Source: Mucilaginibacter sp. SG564
Lineage (GTDB): Bacteria > Bacteroidota > Bacteroidia > Sphingobacteriales > Sphingobacteriaceae
NCBI RefSeq assembly: GCF_013149275.1
Contig: NZ_JABGNA010000016.1
Location: 16,582-80,581, forward strand
DNA: 64,000 nt
Reading direction: 5' to 3'
Positions 24,633-33,776 of the stretch are shown here, in pieces. Below the pieces are notes generated by a model that had not been told where the DNA came from, searched no databases, and worked only from the letters and a program-made list of their open reading frames with translations. The translations under genes were made by a program, and so were the position numbers. How positions within the stretch are numbered: position 1 is the stretch's first letter; the number at the start of each line of letters is the position of its first letter.

Positions 24633-27401
24633 ATGAAGAAAATTGTACTCTTGCTTATGTTCCTCGCCCTGATTTTTGGGCAAAAGGTATTGGCACAAAA
24701 ACGAACGGTAACCGGGGTTGTAACCTCCGCCGATGATAAAGCTCCGCTGCCAGGGGTGTCTGTTACTGTTAAAGGATTAAATGAAGGTGCTGTTACCAAA
24801 GCCGATGGCAGCTTTAGTATTATTATCCGCAACGGTAAATACCTGGTCTTTTCATTTATAGGTTTTGAAAGCCAGGAAGTTGAAATTGATGGCACCAAAC
24901 AATTCAGCATCAGTTTAAAGCCAGCTAAAAGTAATGCACTTAATGAGGTGCAGATAGTCGGCTCACGTAATGCCAACCGTACCAAACTAAACTCACCCGT
25001 GGCGGTGGATGTTATCGATATAAAACCCCTGCTTGAATCGGCACCGCAGGTAAGTGTAACGCAGATATTGCAATATATTTCGCCATCATTTCATTCGGTT
25101 AATGGAAGTAATGCCGGTGATGCCGGCTCTGCGCTTAGCCTCGCCCAGCTCCGTGGCCTGGGCCCCGATCAGGTATTGGTGTTAGTGAATGGTAAACGCC
25201 GGCATAAAAGCGCTAACGTGAACTATGGTGGTTTGGGTAATGGTTCAACTGGCTATGATCTCAATGCTATCCCGACAGGTGCAATCGACCGGATCGAGAT
25301 TCTGAGGGATGGAGCTGCAGCCCAATACGGATCAGATGCTATTGCCGGGGTTATCAACATCGTGCTTAAGAAAAAAACAGATGATTTTGTGGTCAATACA
25401 TCCGGAAGTGTACGCAGGCGTGGAGATGGAGCTGTTACCCGTACCAGTGCCAATTATGGGGTAGGTTTAGGCAACAATGGAGGATATGTTAATATTACCA
25501 CAGAATATGCTACCCAGGCAATCTCCCTGCCATCGGGGAAGGGAGATGCTGGTTTATATAATGGGCCGATTTATGGCGGAGGTGCCAATACACGTGGATA
25601 CGATGCTATTTATACCAAAGAAATTGATGATGCCATTTTAAAAAGCCGTGGTATCGACCGTCATTTTTTTGATCAACGGGCAAGTGGCTCAAATGCCGGT
25701 CAGGACGCTTTGTTGTTTTTTAATGCAGGCTTGCCCCTGAAGAACTCGGCAGAACTGTATGCCTTTGGTGGTATCAGCAGCCGAAACTCACAATTTACTG
25801 CCACTTACCGTTTACCTGGCTGGACATCGCGTAACAACAACTTCATTTATCCCGATGGTTTTTTACCAGCCATGGAAAATAATATTGTAGATGAGTCTAT
25901 TGCCATCGGTATAAGAGGTAAGGTGGGAGAATGGAATGTGGATTTCTCCAATGTATACGGTAAAAATATATTCGGCAACCGGGTTGATAACTCCCTGAAC
26001 GCCAGTCTCGGTTTAAAAAGCCCGACCAGTTTTGATGCAGGCAGTTATAATGCAAGTCAAAACACCACAGGACTTGATTTTACCCAGTATTTTGGTAAAA
26101 TATTAAAAGGCTTGAATGTTGCCTTTGGTGTTCAGCACCGTGTTGAAGGTTTCCAGATTATTGCCGGTGAAGAAGCTTCCTATTCAAAAGCCGACCAACG
26201 TACTATTGTTAATGTAGATACTACAACCGGGGGTATTCCTTATCTCTCCAACGCGGGTGTTACTTCGTTAAATGGTTTAGCTGCCGGTTCACAGATCCAT
26301 TTGGGTTTCAGGCCTGAGAATGCGGTTAACGTGAACCGTTCGGTTACCGCAGGCTATGCGGACTTGGAACTCAATGTAACTAAAGCCTGGCTTGTTTCGG
26401 CAGCGGGCCGTGCTGAGTACTTTTCTGACTTTGGCAATGTGTTTACCTGGAAAGCTGCTACCCGATATAGTTTTGCAAGATGGCTCAGTATTCGCGGATC
26501 GGCCAATACAGGTTTCAGAGCGCCTGATCTGGCACAATCTTATTATACATCAATATCAACTACTTTTCAACAGGGCAGGGGAGTTGACATTCTTACGGCA
26601 TCAAATCAAAGTGCAGCCGCGCGAGCACTGGGTATTCCTAAATTATCGCCAGAAAAATCAAAGGGTTATGCACTGGGCCTAACTTCAGCACCGGGCAGTA
26701 ATGTGGAATTAACGGTTGATTCTTACCTGATCGATATTGATAACCGGGTAGGTAATACCGGCAACTTTACTTCAACAGATGCTAACCTGCCGCAGGATGT
26801 GAAAAATCTGTTTCAGCAAACAGGTGCCGCGCAGGCCAACTTTTTCTACAATGAATTTAGTACACGCACCAAAGGCATCGAGTTTACAGGAAGCTATAAG
26901 TTGTTGCTTGATAAGGGAAATATAAACTTCCTGCTTGGTGGTAACTTTGAAAAGAACGAAGTAACCCAGGTAAATACCCCAAAAGGGCTCGACAAATACA
27001 AGAATGTTATCCTTAGTCCGGGCGAAAGGGCAAGAGTAACTACCAATATTCCGGCGCAGAAGGTTAACCTACAGGGTATCTACAGTATAGATAAATTCAC
27101 TTTCCTGGCACGTACGGTCTACTTTGGTAAAGTAACCACAGCCACATTGTTAAGCGCCAGTGATCCGCTAAACCCGGTTTACTTTTATCAAAACCTTAAG
27201 CCTATTTGGGTTACCGACCTTTCTGTAGGGTACAAGTTTACCGACAAGATACAGGCGACAGCAGGTGTTAACAATGTATTCAATGTTTTGGGTGATTATT
27301 CTGACCCATCCATATCCGGTTTGCGCAATCCCACTGTTGTTGGTATCCAGAACGGTAGTGCCGGTATCCAGCCTTTTATTAAACTATCAGCTCATTTATA
27401 A
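24633..27401 (+). CDS. TonB-dependent outer-membrane receptor
   Basis: About 922 residues from ATG 24633; a TTG 21 bases upstream is less likely. After a signal peptide (MKKIVLLLMFLALIFGQKVLAQ) comes a carboxypeptidase-regulatory-like domain (VTGVVTSADDKAPLPGVSV) typical of Bacteroidota. The plug follows (VPVAVDVIDIK-like TonB region, LRGLGPDQVLVLVNGKRRH, IERIEILRDGAAAQYGSDAIAG pattern), then a long beta-barrel with FRAPDLAQSYY. No SusD-type lipoprotein follows; a DUF4397 lipoprotein does. This suggests a small-molecule or metal ligand rather than a glycan. Regulation by SAM/Cys signals points to a sulfur compound, as inference. Confidence 0.92.
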   Translation: MKKIVLLLMFLALIFGQKVLAQKRTVTGVVTSADDKAPLPGVSVTVKGLNEGAVTKADGSFSIIIRNGKYLVFSFIGFESQEVEIDGTKQFSISLKPAKSNALNEVQIVGSRNANRTKLNSPVAVDVIDIKPLLESAPQVSVTQILQYISPSFHSVNGSNAGDAGSALSLAQLRGLGPDQVLVLVNGKRRHKSANVNYGGLGNGSTGYDLNAIPTGAIDRIEILRDGAAAQYGSDAIAGVINIVLKKKTDDFVVNTSGSVRRRGDGAVTRTSANYGVGLGNNGGYVNITTEYATQAISLPSGKGDAGLYNGPIYGGGANTRGYDAIYTKEIDDAILKSRGIDRHFFDQRASGSNAGQDALLFFNAGLPLKNSAELYAFGGISSRNSQFTATYRLPGWTSRNNNFIYPDGFLPAMENNIVDESIAIGIRGKVGEWNVDFSNVYGKNIFGNRVDNSLNASLGLKSPTSFDAGSYNASQNTTGLDFTQYFGKILKGLNVAFGVQHRVEGFQIIAGEEASYSKADQRTIVNVDTTTGGIPYLSNAGVTSLNGLAAGSQIHLGFRPENAVNVNRSVTAGYADLELNVTKAWLVSAAGRAEYFSDFGNVFTWKAATRYSFARWLSIRGSANTGFRAPDLAQSYYTSISTTFQQGRGVDILTASNQSAAARALGIPKLSPEKSKGYALGLTSAPGSNVELTVDSYLIDIDNRVGNTGNFTSTDANLPQDVKNLFQQTGAAQANFFYNEFSTRTKGIEFTGSYKLLLDKGNINFLLGGNFEKNEVTQVNTPKGLDKYKNVILSPGERARVTTNIPAQKVNLQGIYSIDKFTFLARTVYFGKVTTATLLSASDPLNPVYFYQNLKPIWVTDLSVGYKFTDKIQATAGVNNVFNVLGDYSDPSISGLRNPTVVGIQNGSAGIQPFIKLSAHL

Positions 27402-27411
27402 TAGCTTAAGC

Positions 27412-28251
27412 ATGAAAAGTATATTTAAATCACACCAACAATTCCTGAAAAGAGCATCAATATTAAACTTTAATAAAATAGGGCTACTATTTGGTTTGAT
27501 AGTAGCTCTTCTATCATCCTGCAAGAAAACTGATTATTTAGACATTAATGCCGCCGACAGACCTGCGCTTGCAGCACATATCAGTTTTGTGAATGCACGG
27601 CCCGTAAATGCCAGCATCCAATTTTGGGTATACACTACCCAGGTAACCCAAACCGCTTTACCTATAAATAGTAAAAGCCCTTATTTAGACACCCAGTTTG
27701 GTGATGTGCAGATCAATTTTACCGAAGGAACCAACACTTCATATAAAGCTTCACGGCAATTTGGTAACAGCGCCACTTTTACATCGGCAGGAGGCCCTAA
27801 CGGCCCCATTGCCAATTATTACCATACCGTGTTCGCCGTGAAAAATGTTAAGTCCACTGCTGATTCGCTGATCCTTTTTTATGATGATCTCAGTGCTCCG
27901 GCAACGGGAAAGGCTAAGGTGCGGTTTGTAAACCTTGCGCCCGGAAGCCCTGCTGTCGATTTTGGCATAGCCGGCCAAACTGCTCTTTTTACCAATACGG
28001 TTTACGGCCGGGCTGGTGGTTCTGTATTATCGGGAGCTGGTTTAAACACATGGTCATTAGGGCCTTTTGTTGCCGTTGATGCGGGGACGGTTAATTTCTC
28101 GGTAACAAATACCACAGACCGTTCCTCCGTAAACATTCTGAACGATAAGCTAAATAATGTAACGCTTAACGCAGGGAAGATTTATACCATTTATATCAAC
28201 GGAACGCCAGGAGCTTCAACCGTAGGGGCAACCATACTTACACATAACTAA
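27412..28251 (+). CDS. DUF4397-domain lipoprotein
   Basis: About 279 residues from ATG 27412; the frame stays open upstream into the receptor gene but has no support there. The N-terminus has a hydrophobic segment ending L-L-S-S-C-K-K, a lipoprotein box. Two DUF4397 units follow: HISFVNARPVNASIQFWVY and AKVRFVNLAPGSPAVDFGIAG, with short beta-strands in between and a last YTIYINGTPG. The domain is common on Bacteroidota surfaces, with no known activity. Placement 10 bases after the receptor gene suggests an accessory surface lipoprotein in place of SusD. Confidence 0.85.
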   Translation: MKSIFKSHQQFLKRASILNFNKIGLLFGLIVALLSSCKKTDYLDINAADRPALAAHISFVNARPVNASIQFWVYTTQVTQTALPINSKSPYLDTQFGDVQINFTEGTNTSYKASRQFGNSATFTSAGGPNGPIANYYHTVFAVKNVKSTADSLILFYDDLSAPATGKAKVRFVNLAPGSPAVDFGIAGQTALFTNTVYGRAGGSVLSGAGLNTWSLGPFVAVDAGTVNFSVTNTTDRSSVNILNDKLNNVTLNAGKIYTIYINGTPGASTVGATILTHN

Positions 28252-28294
28252 ATCAAAAATAAAACACAGGATGGTGGAATAAACTGTGTAAAAG

Positions 28295-28325
28295 AGGTTG
28301 TCCCGGCTGATGGGCCGGGCAACCT
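28295..28325 (+). other. Strong GC-rich intercistronic hairpin
   Basis: aggttg plus cccggc pair with gccggg plus caacct (12 bp with one bulged T, six-base loop), 30 bases before the superoxide dismutase gene. No T-run; more likely a transcript stabiliser than a terminator. Confidence 0.55.
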
Positions 28326-28355
28326 TATTTAAGTAAATCATCAATAATACATTTT

Positions 28356-29096
28356 ATGAAAACAAACAGCAGAAGACAATTTATTGAAAATACGCTTAAA
28401 GTAACAGCCGCGGTGGCTTTAACAGGTCCGCTGATTTTAAACACCGATAAGGCGTTTGCGGCATATAGCAAGGACGAAGCTTTGGTAAACACCGGCGATA
28501 TTTTAAAGTTTAGCCAGGTACCGCTTGGTTTTGATTATAAAGCATTGGAGCCACACATAGATGGGCTAACCAACGAAATTCATTACACCAAACATCACGC
28601 CGCCTACATTAAAAATGTGAACGAAGCTATCGTAGCCGAAAAGTTAACATTTAGTACCGAGCAGGAATTCTTTGATCATGCTTCACAACTTTCGCCAAAA
28701 GCACGAAACAATGGAGGTGGGGTATGGAATCATAACTTCTTTTGGCAAAGTTTAACGCCCAATTCTACCGGGCCCGATGGCAAGATCAAAGATGCTATTG
28801 TTACGGCCTTTGGTTCATTTGAGCAATTTAAAGAGCAGTTTACACAAGCGGCGCTTGGTCGTTTTGGATCGGGTTGGGTATGGTTACTGAATGCGAATGG
28901 AAAGTTGACTATTGCCTCCACAGCCAACCAGGATAATCCGCTTTTTGATAATGCAGTAGTAAAAGGTACGCCCTTGCTGGCATTGGATGTGTGGGAACAT
29001 GCTTACTATCTCAAATATCAAAACAGGCGGAATGAATATGTGGCTGGCTGGTGGAACGTGGTGAACTGGGATATCGTAAACAAAAGATTATCCTAA
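28356..29096 (+). CDS. sodB: Exported Fe/Mn superoxide dismutase
   Basis: A 246-residue enzyme. The first ~37 residues (MKTNSRRQFIENTLKVTAAV...AFA) look like a Tat-type leader with RRQF. The SOD fold follows with the four metal ligands His76 (EIHYTKHH), His126 (VWNHNFFW), Asp211 and His215 (DVWEHAYY). Aromatic second-shell residues (WVWLL) are conserved. It converts superoxide to peroxide, which the upstream di-haem peroxidase could consume in the same compartment. Iron versus manganese cannot be decided from the motif. The gene is 3 bases from the next. Confidence 0.93.
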   Translation: MKTNSRRQFIENTLKVTAAVALTGPLILNTDKAFAAYSKDEALVNTGDILKFSQVPLGFDYKALEPHIDGLTNEIHYTKHHAAYIKNVNEAIVAEKLTFSTEQEFFDHASQLSPKARNNGGGVWNHNFFWQSLTPNSTGPDGKIKDAIVTAFGSFEQFKEQFTQAALGRFGSGWVWLLNANGKLTIASTANQDNPLFDNAVVKGTPLLALDVWEHAYYLKYQNRRNEYVAGWWNVVNWDIVNKRLS

Positions 29097-29099
29097 GCT

Positions 29100-30455
29100 A
29101 TGACCCGGATAACAGGTAATACAACGCTTAACTGGGGTGTGCTGAAGAAGATTCTTCTAAGAACGTTTACCATATATGCCGTTATAACGATAATACCCCT
29201 TTTACCCGCTTTTTATCAACAGGATTTTGACGCTGGCTTTTCGGTTAAAGGTTATCCATGGCGCTGGCTCGATGTGATCAGTCAGAATAATCCATGGTTT
29301 TTTAGCAGTCATGGTGGTAAAAATTATGGAGGCTGGCTCATTACTTTGTTGGTTTGTTTTGCACTTGGCGCCGTTTGGGCGCTGACAGAACGATATAAGC
29401 GCAAAGAGCAAAATGTACTGGAAGTAAAGGACAACGACAATGGCCTTTACAACTGGTTCTTTATACTGGTTCGTTATCAGATAGCTTTGCGGATGTCGTG
29501 GTTTGCTATTGCCAAGGTATTCCCGGTGCAAATGCCTTTCCCAACATTGAGCCAGTTAAATACCAATCTGGGCGATTTTACTCCCGGGAAGCTTTATTGG
29601 CTCACTACCGGTGTCTCGCCTTTTTTTGAGGTCTTTGCCGGAATATTTGAGCTCACGGCAACAGTTCTGATCCTTTTTAGGCGTACTGCTACCTTAGGCG
29701 CGTTGATGATGATAGCGATACTGTTGCCTATATGGTTTGTAAATATTGGTTACGACGCCGGGGTAGAGCTGGCCAGCCTGCATCTGCTATTGCTTTCATT
29801 ATTACTTTTAGCAAAGGACGCGGATAAATTTTATACCATCCTGATCAGGCATCAGCAGGCAGCGGTCGAGTATATTCAACCACCTGCTTTTTCAAGGCAA
29901 TGGAAACGGACTACACGTATCGCGCTTAAATCGGCGTTTATTTTTGTGTTCCTGATTTACCGGGGGTATCAATATGGCAATCTTTACGCATCGGGTAAAA
30001 CCTTTAAATTACCGCTTGATAGTGGCTTGCAACACTTTACCGGTTTTTATGATGTGAGCGAGTTCAGAATCAATAATAAACTTTTGCCATATGCTCCAGA
30101 CGATACTTTGCGTTGGCAAAACGTTGTGTTTGAAAAATTCAATACCATCAGTATCCGGGTGGCCAAGCCTTTTAAGTTAAATACTCAAAATAAGATCCGG
30201 ACTACAGAATATTATGGTAATATAGGTAGATTATTTTATGGGTATCAGGCGGATACGGTTAAACACTTATTCACTTTACGCAATCGTGCCGATACTACCA
30301 AAAAAACTGTGCTTTATTATACCGAGTCATCACCCGGCAAGCTTATTCTTAAGGGATTAATACATCAAGGTGATTCTATTGTTGTTGTATTAAACAGGAT
30401 AGAAAAACAGTATCCGCTTGCTGTAAAAAGAAACGCCAATGTGTTAAGCGATTGA
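29100..30455 (+). CDS. DoxX-like polytopic membrane protein
   Basis: A 451-residue membrane protein with roughly six to seven hydrophobic stretches in the first 310 residues and a soluble C-terminal ~150 residues. The membrane part has DoxX-like features (RYQIALRMSWFAIAKVFPVQMPF, FFEVFAGIFELTATVLILFRR, LGALMMIAILLPIWFVN). DoxX-type proteins associate with thiosulfate:quinone oxidoreductases or superoxide-detoxifying membrane complexes; in mycobacteria DoxX partners with an exported SOD. That partnership fits the SOD gene immediately upstream. It closes the operon before a terminator at 30495. Confidence 0.72.
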   Translation: MTRITGNTTLNWGVLKKILLRTFTIYAVITIIPLLPAFYQQDFDAGFSVKGYPWRWLDVISQNNPWFFSSHGGKNYGGWLITLLVCFALGAVWALTERYKRKEQNVLEVKDNDNGLYNWFFILVRYQIALRMSWFAIAKVFPVQMPFPTLSQLNTNLGDFTPGKLYWLTTGVSPFFEVFAGIFELTATVLILFRRTATLGALMMIAILLPIWFVNIGYDAGVELASLHLLLLSLLLLAKDADKFYTILIRHQQAAVEYIQPPAFSRQWKRTTRIALKSAFIFVFLIYRGYQYGNLYASGKTFKLPLDSGLQHFTGFYDVSEFRINNKLLPYAPDDTLRWQNVVFEKFNTISIRVAKPFKLNTQNKIRTTEYYGNIGRLFYGYQADTVKHLFTLRNRADTTKKTVLYYTESSPGKLILKGLIHQGDSIVVVLNRIEKQYPLAVKRNANVLSD

Positions 30456-30494
30456 GGAACAAATTGATTGAGGTGCTTTTTGTATCGAAAATGA

Positions 30495-30529
30495 AATAAT
30501 TTAAGCGGATAAAGTCCGCTTAAATTATT
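30495..30529. terminator. Bidirectional terminator between convergent genes
   Basis: Perfect 15-bp stem aataatttaagcgga / tccgcttaaattatt with a five-base loop, between the DoxX-like gene and peptidase E. Confidence 0.85.
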
Positions 30530-30538
30530 ATTGTAATC

Positions 30539-31240
30539 TTAAAACCTGAGGATTGTACCCGGGCTTATCTCATAGGGAGGTTTGCCCGGTTTAAATACCC
30601 GTGAATCAAGCATACCCTCAGTGGTTATAACATCATTTTTTACCCTGATCCAACTACCTTCACGCAGTCCCACCACCGGAATAGTATTTTGGGTGTGGAA
30701 TTCCTTAATCCTCGTTTCGCGGGTTTCGCCATTGTGTTTTAGTTGTGGATTGGGGTCGAGGTAGTGGGGATTAAGATTGAAAGGTACCAGCCCCATGGTG
30801 CCGAAATCAGGCGGATATACAATAGGCATATCGTTAGTTGTTTGCATATTGACACCGCCTATATTACTACCCGCACTTGTGCCCAGGTACGGGGTGCCTT
30901 TTTCTACCGCTTCCTTCAGTGGGTTCATCAGATCCTGTTCATGTAATTGTTTCACGAGCAGGAAAGTATTGCCACCCCCTGTGAAAAATCCACAGGCATC
31001 CTTAATTGCGGCTTTGGGATTGCTGAAACTATGCAGCCCTTTTACGGTAATGCCCAGATTTGCAAATGTTTCTGCAACTTGCCGGGTATAATCATCATGT
31101 GAGATACCGCCGGGTTGGGCGTAAGGAATAAATATGATTTCTTTTACCCCGGTAAACAGGTCTGCAATAAATGGTTTCAGGTAGGCGAGGTACTCTTCTC
31201 CAAACAAAGCAGAAGTACTTGCCAATAGCACATTTTTCAT
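30539..31240 (-). CDS. pepE: Dipeptidase E (peptidase S51)
   Basis: A 233-residue cytosolic peptidase that cleaves Asp-X dipeptides. Family landmarks are the N-terminal LLASTSALFGEEYLAYLKPF, the FIPYAQPG loop, GGGNTFLLV and the nucleophile elbow YLGTSAGSNIGG (Ser122). NLNPHYLDPNP holds the conserved His region. Length matches E. coli PepE (229 residues). It is monocistronic and convergent with the redox operon. Confidence 0.92.
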   Translation of the reverse strand: MKNVLLASTSALFGEEYLAYLKPFIADLFTGVKEIIFIPYAQPGGISHDDYTRQVAETFANLGITVKGLHSFSNPKAAIKDACGFFTGGGNTFLLVKQLHEQDLMNPLKEAVEKGTPYLGTSAGSNIGGVNMQTTNDMPIVYPPDFGTMGLVPFNLNPHYLDPNPQLKHNGETRETRIKEFHTQNTIPVVGLREGSWIRVKNDVITTEGMLDSRVFKPGKPPYEISPGTILRF

Positions 31241-31378
31241 AGCGTAAAAATAATCTTTTTGCTTTTATAATAAGTTGAATAAAATCGGGGCATCTACTTT
31301 ATTCTTCTTCCTATGGTTGTTATTATCATCATACCACAAAAAACAAAAGCCCTGATACGGGCATGTATCAGGGTTTTG

Positions 31379-31463
31379 TACTCAGAGCGGGAATCGAACC
31401 CGCACTCCGTTTACGGGAACAGGATTTTAAGTCCTGCGTGTCTACCAGTTCCACCATCTGAGC
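31379..31463 (-). tRNA. tRNA-Leu (anticodon TAA)
   Basis: On the minus strand an 85-base gene has acceptor gctcaga / tctgagt, anticodon arm cagga-cttaaaa-tcctg with TAA, a long variable arm (ttcccgtaaacgga), and a T-arm gcgggttcgattcccgc. CCA is not encoded. A hairpin terminator (ccctgatac ... gtatcaggg, 31350-31373) follows its 3' end. Confidence 0.95.
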
Positions 31464-31514
31464 AGGTGTTAACCTTTTAAAAATAAAGCCCATCTTTTTG
31501 AAGGAAGGGCTTTG

Positions 31515-31587
<73 letters not shown>

Positions 31588-31863
31588 GTTGGGAGTGCAA
31601 ATATAGACAGAAAACCATATTCTGCAAGTACAAAAGTAAATTTGGTGTTTTAGGTATAAGTGCTATTTGAAAATGAAATAAATGTATTCTGCAAATGTAA
31701 CAGATAATGAATACCTTTATGTAAACCTAAATGTAGTTAACGGGTACTTAAAGACCTGTGAAGTAGTATAAAACAATTCTCTGAATACAAAAGCGTAACT
31801 AGTGGCTTCAAATCTGCTGTGGTGATGTTATCAATTGATTTTTTAACTTAAACTCCTATAATT

Positions 31864-32109
31864 ATGAGCGTATTATTTCAAATTTTATTAGGCGGTATTG
31901 CCGGTTGGCTCGCAGGGAAAGTGATGAAGGGTGATGGTTATGGAATTATTATTGATATTCTGTTGGGTTTAGTCGGCGGATGGGTCGGTGGCGCTGTTTT
32001 AGGATGGCTGGGCATCCATTGGGGTGGGAGCATTGGTTATCTGATTACCGCCTTTTTTGGCGCTGTGCTATTGGTATGGATATCAAGACTTATCAAGGGT
32101 AATTCATAA
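31864..32109 (+). CDS. GlsB/YeaQ/YmgE-type membrane protein
   Basis: An 81-residue, glycine-rich membrane protein with three hydrophobic segments: LLGGIAGWLAGKVMKG, DILLGLVGGWVGGAVLGWLG and YLITAFFGAVLLVWISRLI. This matches the transglycosylase-associated / GlsB stress-response family, found in most bacteria with an unclear role in envelope or general stress. Length is typical. No gene was seen in the 276 bases between tRNA-Gly and its start. Confidence 0.9.
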   Translation: MSVLFQILLGGIAGWLAGKVMKGDGYGIIIDILLGLVGGWVGGAVLGWLGIHWGGSIGYLITAFFGAVLLVWISRLIKGNS

Positions 32110-32137
32110 TTTTGATATATCAATAGTATTATAAAAC

Positions 32138-32170
32138 AAACAGGCCCGGCATAAAATGCCGGGCCTGTTT
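32138..32170. terminator. Bidirectional terminator
   Basis: Perfect 14-bp stem aaacaggcccggca / tgccgggcctgttt with a five-base loop, between convergent genes; T-rich on both sides. Confidence 0.9.
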
Positions 32171-32171
32171 G

Positions 32172-32852
32172 TTAATTTTTTTGGATGATATTGAAAGTCA
32201 TTTCCTTCCTGATGGAAAAGCCCAACTTTTGATAAAGTCTTATGGCGTTTGCATTATCGATACGTGAATGAAGATAGGGAACCCCTGATGCTGCTATGAT
32301 TTGGCGTATATGATAATTAATTAAGGTGCCTGCATAACCCTTGCCCAGATGATTTGGATGGGTGCATACGGCGCTAATTTCAATATATGGTGATGGTTGG
32401 GTACGATATCCGGCCATAGTAGCTAACTCATTATTAATGACAATGCCTTTGTAATTACCAAAATCGATGGTGCGCTCGGAGAATGGCCCGGGATTGGTCA
32501 TTTGGGTTAATGCAAGCATGGCTGGTATGTGTTGATCTGTTAAACTAACCAATTCTTGATTTAGCGACACCTGTGGTAATGGGCCATCAAACACCAGTTG
32601 TAATATTTTCATATTATTCAGCACCTTCCAGTTATCAGGAATGGTAATTTCTTCTGCCGAAACAACGGCCAAAACCCGCTGATCAGGTACAAGATCGTGC
32701 AGGATATTAAAGTTAGCCGTTGAATAATCTTCAAAGCCAACAAAAGGGGCTACGTTTTCGGCGTAATATTTAACCTGGCTATTACCCTGAGCCAGGTTAT
32801 TATTTCCGGATATCAAAGCATTCCAGATAGGATTATCAAGCAAATGTTGCAT
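32172..32852 (-). CDS. GNAT-family N-acetyltransferase
   Basis: About 226 residues from ATG 32852; an in-frame TTG 24 bases earlier is less likely. The C-terminal half is an FR47-type GNAT domain: YIEISAVCTHPNHLGKGYAGTLINY carries the acetyl-CoA loop (Q/R-x-x-G-x-G/A as HLGKGYAG), then YLHSRIDNANAIRLYQKLGFSIRKEM. The N-terminal half is a divergent GNAT-like lobe. The acceptor is unknown. The stop overlaps the terminator at 32138-32170 closely. Confidence 0.85.
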   Translation of the reverse strand: MQHLLDNPIWNALISGNNNLAQGNSQVKYYAENVAPFVGFEDYSTANFNILHDLVPDQRVLAVVSAEEITIPDNWKVLNNMKILQLVFDGPLPQVSLNQELVSLTDQHIPAMLALTQMTNPGPFSERTIDFGNYKGIVINNELATMAGYRTQPSPYIEISAVCTHPNHLGKGYAGTLINYHIRQIIAASGVPYLHSRIDNANAIRLYQKLGFSIRKEMTFNIIQKN

Positions 32853-32983
32853 AGTATTGGTGGTGTGAGCCTGCAAAATTAATAGAAATAGCAGTGCCTG
32901 GAGTTATCTTAAGGTAATAACGAACAACTCTGCGTGTACAATTTTTTTATCTGTATTTTGTTAAATATTAAACATGAAAATAT

Positions 32984-33751
32984 ATGAGTTGGTCCTCCGC
33001 ACAATATTCAAAGTTCGAAAATGAACGTAATCGCCCCATCCGGGATCTTCTTTTTAATGTTCCTATAAATCAAGTAAATACAGCAGCTGATATTGGATGC
33101 GGCCCAGGTAATTCAACGGAGTTGTTGAGCGCTCAATTTCCAGATGCTAAAATTACGGGTATGGATAGTTCTGAAAATATGATCGAAGCGGCACGTAAAC
33201 GCCTGCCGGATGTTCATTTTGAGGTCGACGATATTTCAACATGGCGCGACACCGGGCCCTATGATGTTATCCTGGCGAATGCGGCCCTGCAATGGGTTCC
33301 TGATCATCAGACGCTGTTCCCCGCGCTGATCGGTAAATTGGCTAAAGGAGGCTGCCTGGCCGTACAAATGCCCGATAATTTTAACGAGCCTGCGCACCGT
33401 CTCATGCGTGAAACTGCCGCAAATGGGCCTTGGGCTGCCAAGCTAAACGATGCATCAAAACGAATGACCAGAGAGGGAGCTGAATGGTATTATCGTAACC
33501 TACGCGATAAGGTTGCTACGCTGGATATCTGGCGTACGGTTTATCATCATCCGTTGCAAGGTGGCCCCGCGGCAATCGTAGAGTGGTTTAAAGGAACCGG
33601 TCTTCGCCCTTTTATTGAGCCGCTTGATGATACCGAACGAAATGCTTTTCTGGCGCAATATGAAGAGGGAATAGCGAAAGCATACCCACAATACGCAGAT
33701 GGCTCTGTGCTGTTACCATTCCCAAGATTGTTTATTGTTGCAACTGTTTGA
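32984..33751 (+). CDS. tam: Trans-aconitate 2-methyltransferase
   Basis: A 255-residue class I SAM-dependent methyltransferase. The start WSSAQYSKFENERNRPIRDLL is the Tam family signature, followed by the SAM-binding ADIGCGPGNSTELL and GMDSSENMIEAARKRLP. The central VILANAALQWVPDH and the late WRTVYHHPL-WFKGTGLRPF also match. It methylates trans-aconitate, a by-product that inhibits the citric-acid cycle. Length is as in E. coli (252). It stands alone, followed by a nested repeat. Confidence 0.92.
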   Translation: MSWSSAQYSKFENERNRPIRDLLFNVPINQVNTAADIGCGPGNSTELLSAQFPDAKITGMDSSENMIEAARKRLPDVHFEVDDISTWRDTGPYDVILANAALQWVPDHQTLFPALIGKLAKGGCLAVQMPDNFNEPAHRLMRETAANGPWAAKLNDASKRMTREGAEWYYRNLRDKVATLDIWRTVYHHPLQGGPAAIVEWFKGTGLRPFIEPLDDTERNAFLAQYEEGIAKAYPQYADGSVLLPFPRLFIVATV

Positions 33752-33776
33752 GTTTTCTGAAATTATCAAATAACAA

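Noticed and set aside
24633..28251. SusC/SusD polysaccharide-utilisation pair
   Set aside because: The receptor lacks a SusD partner and is shorter than typical SusC proteins; a small-ligand receptor fits better.
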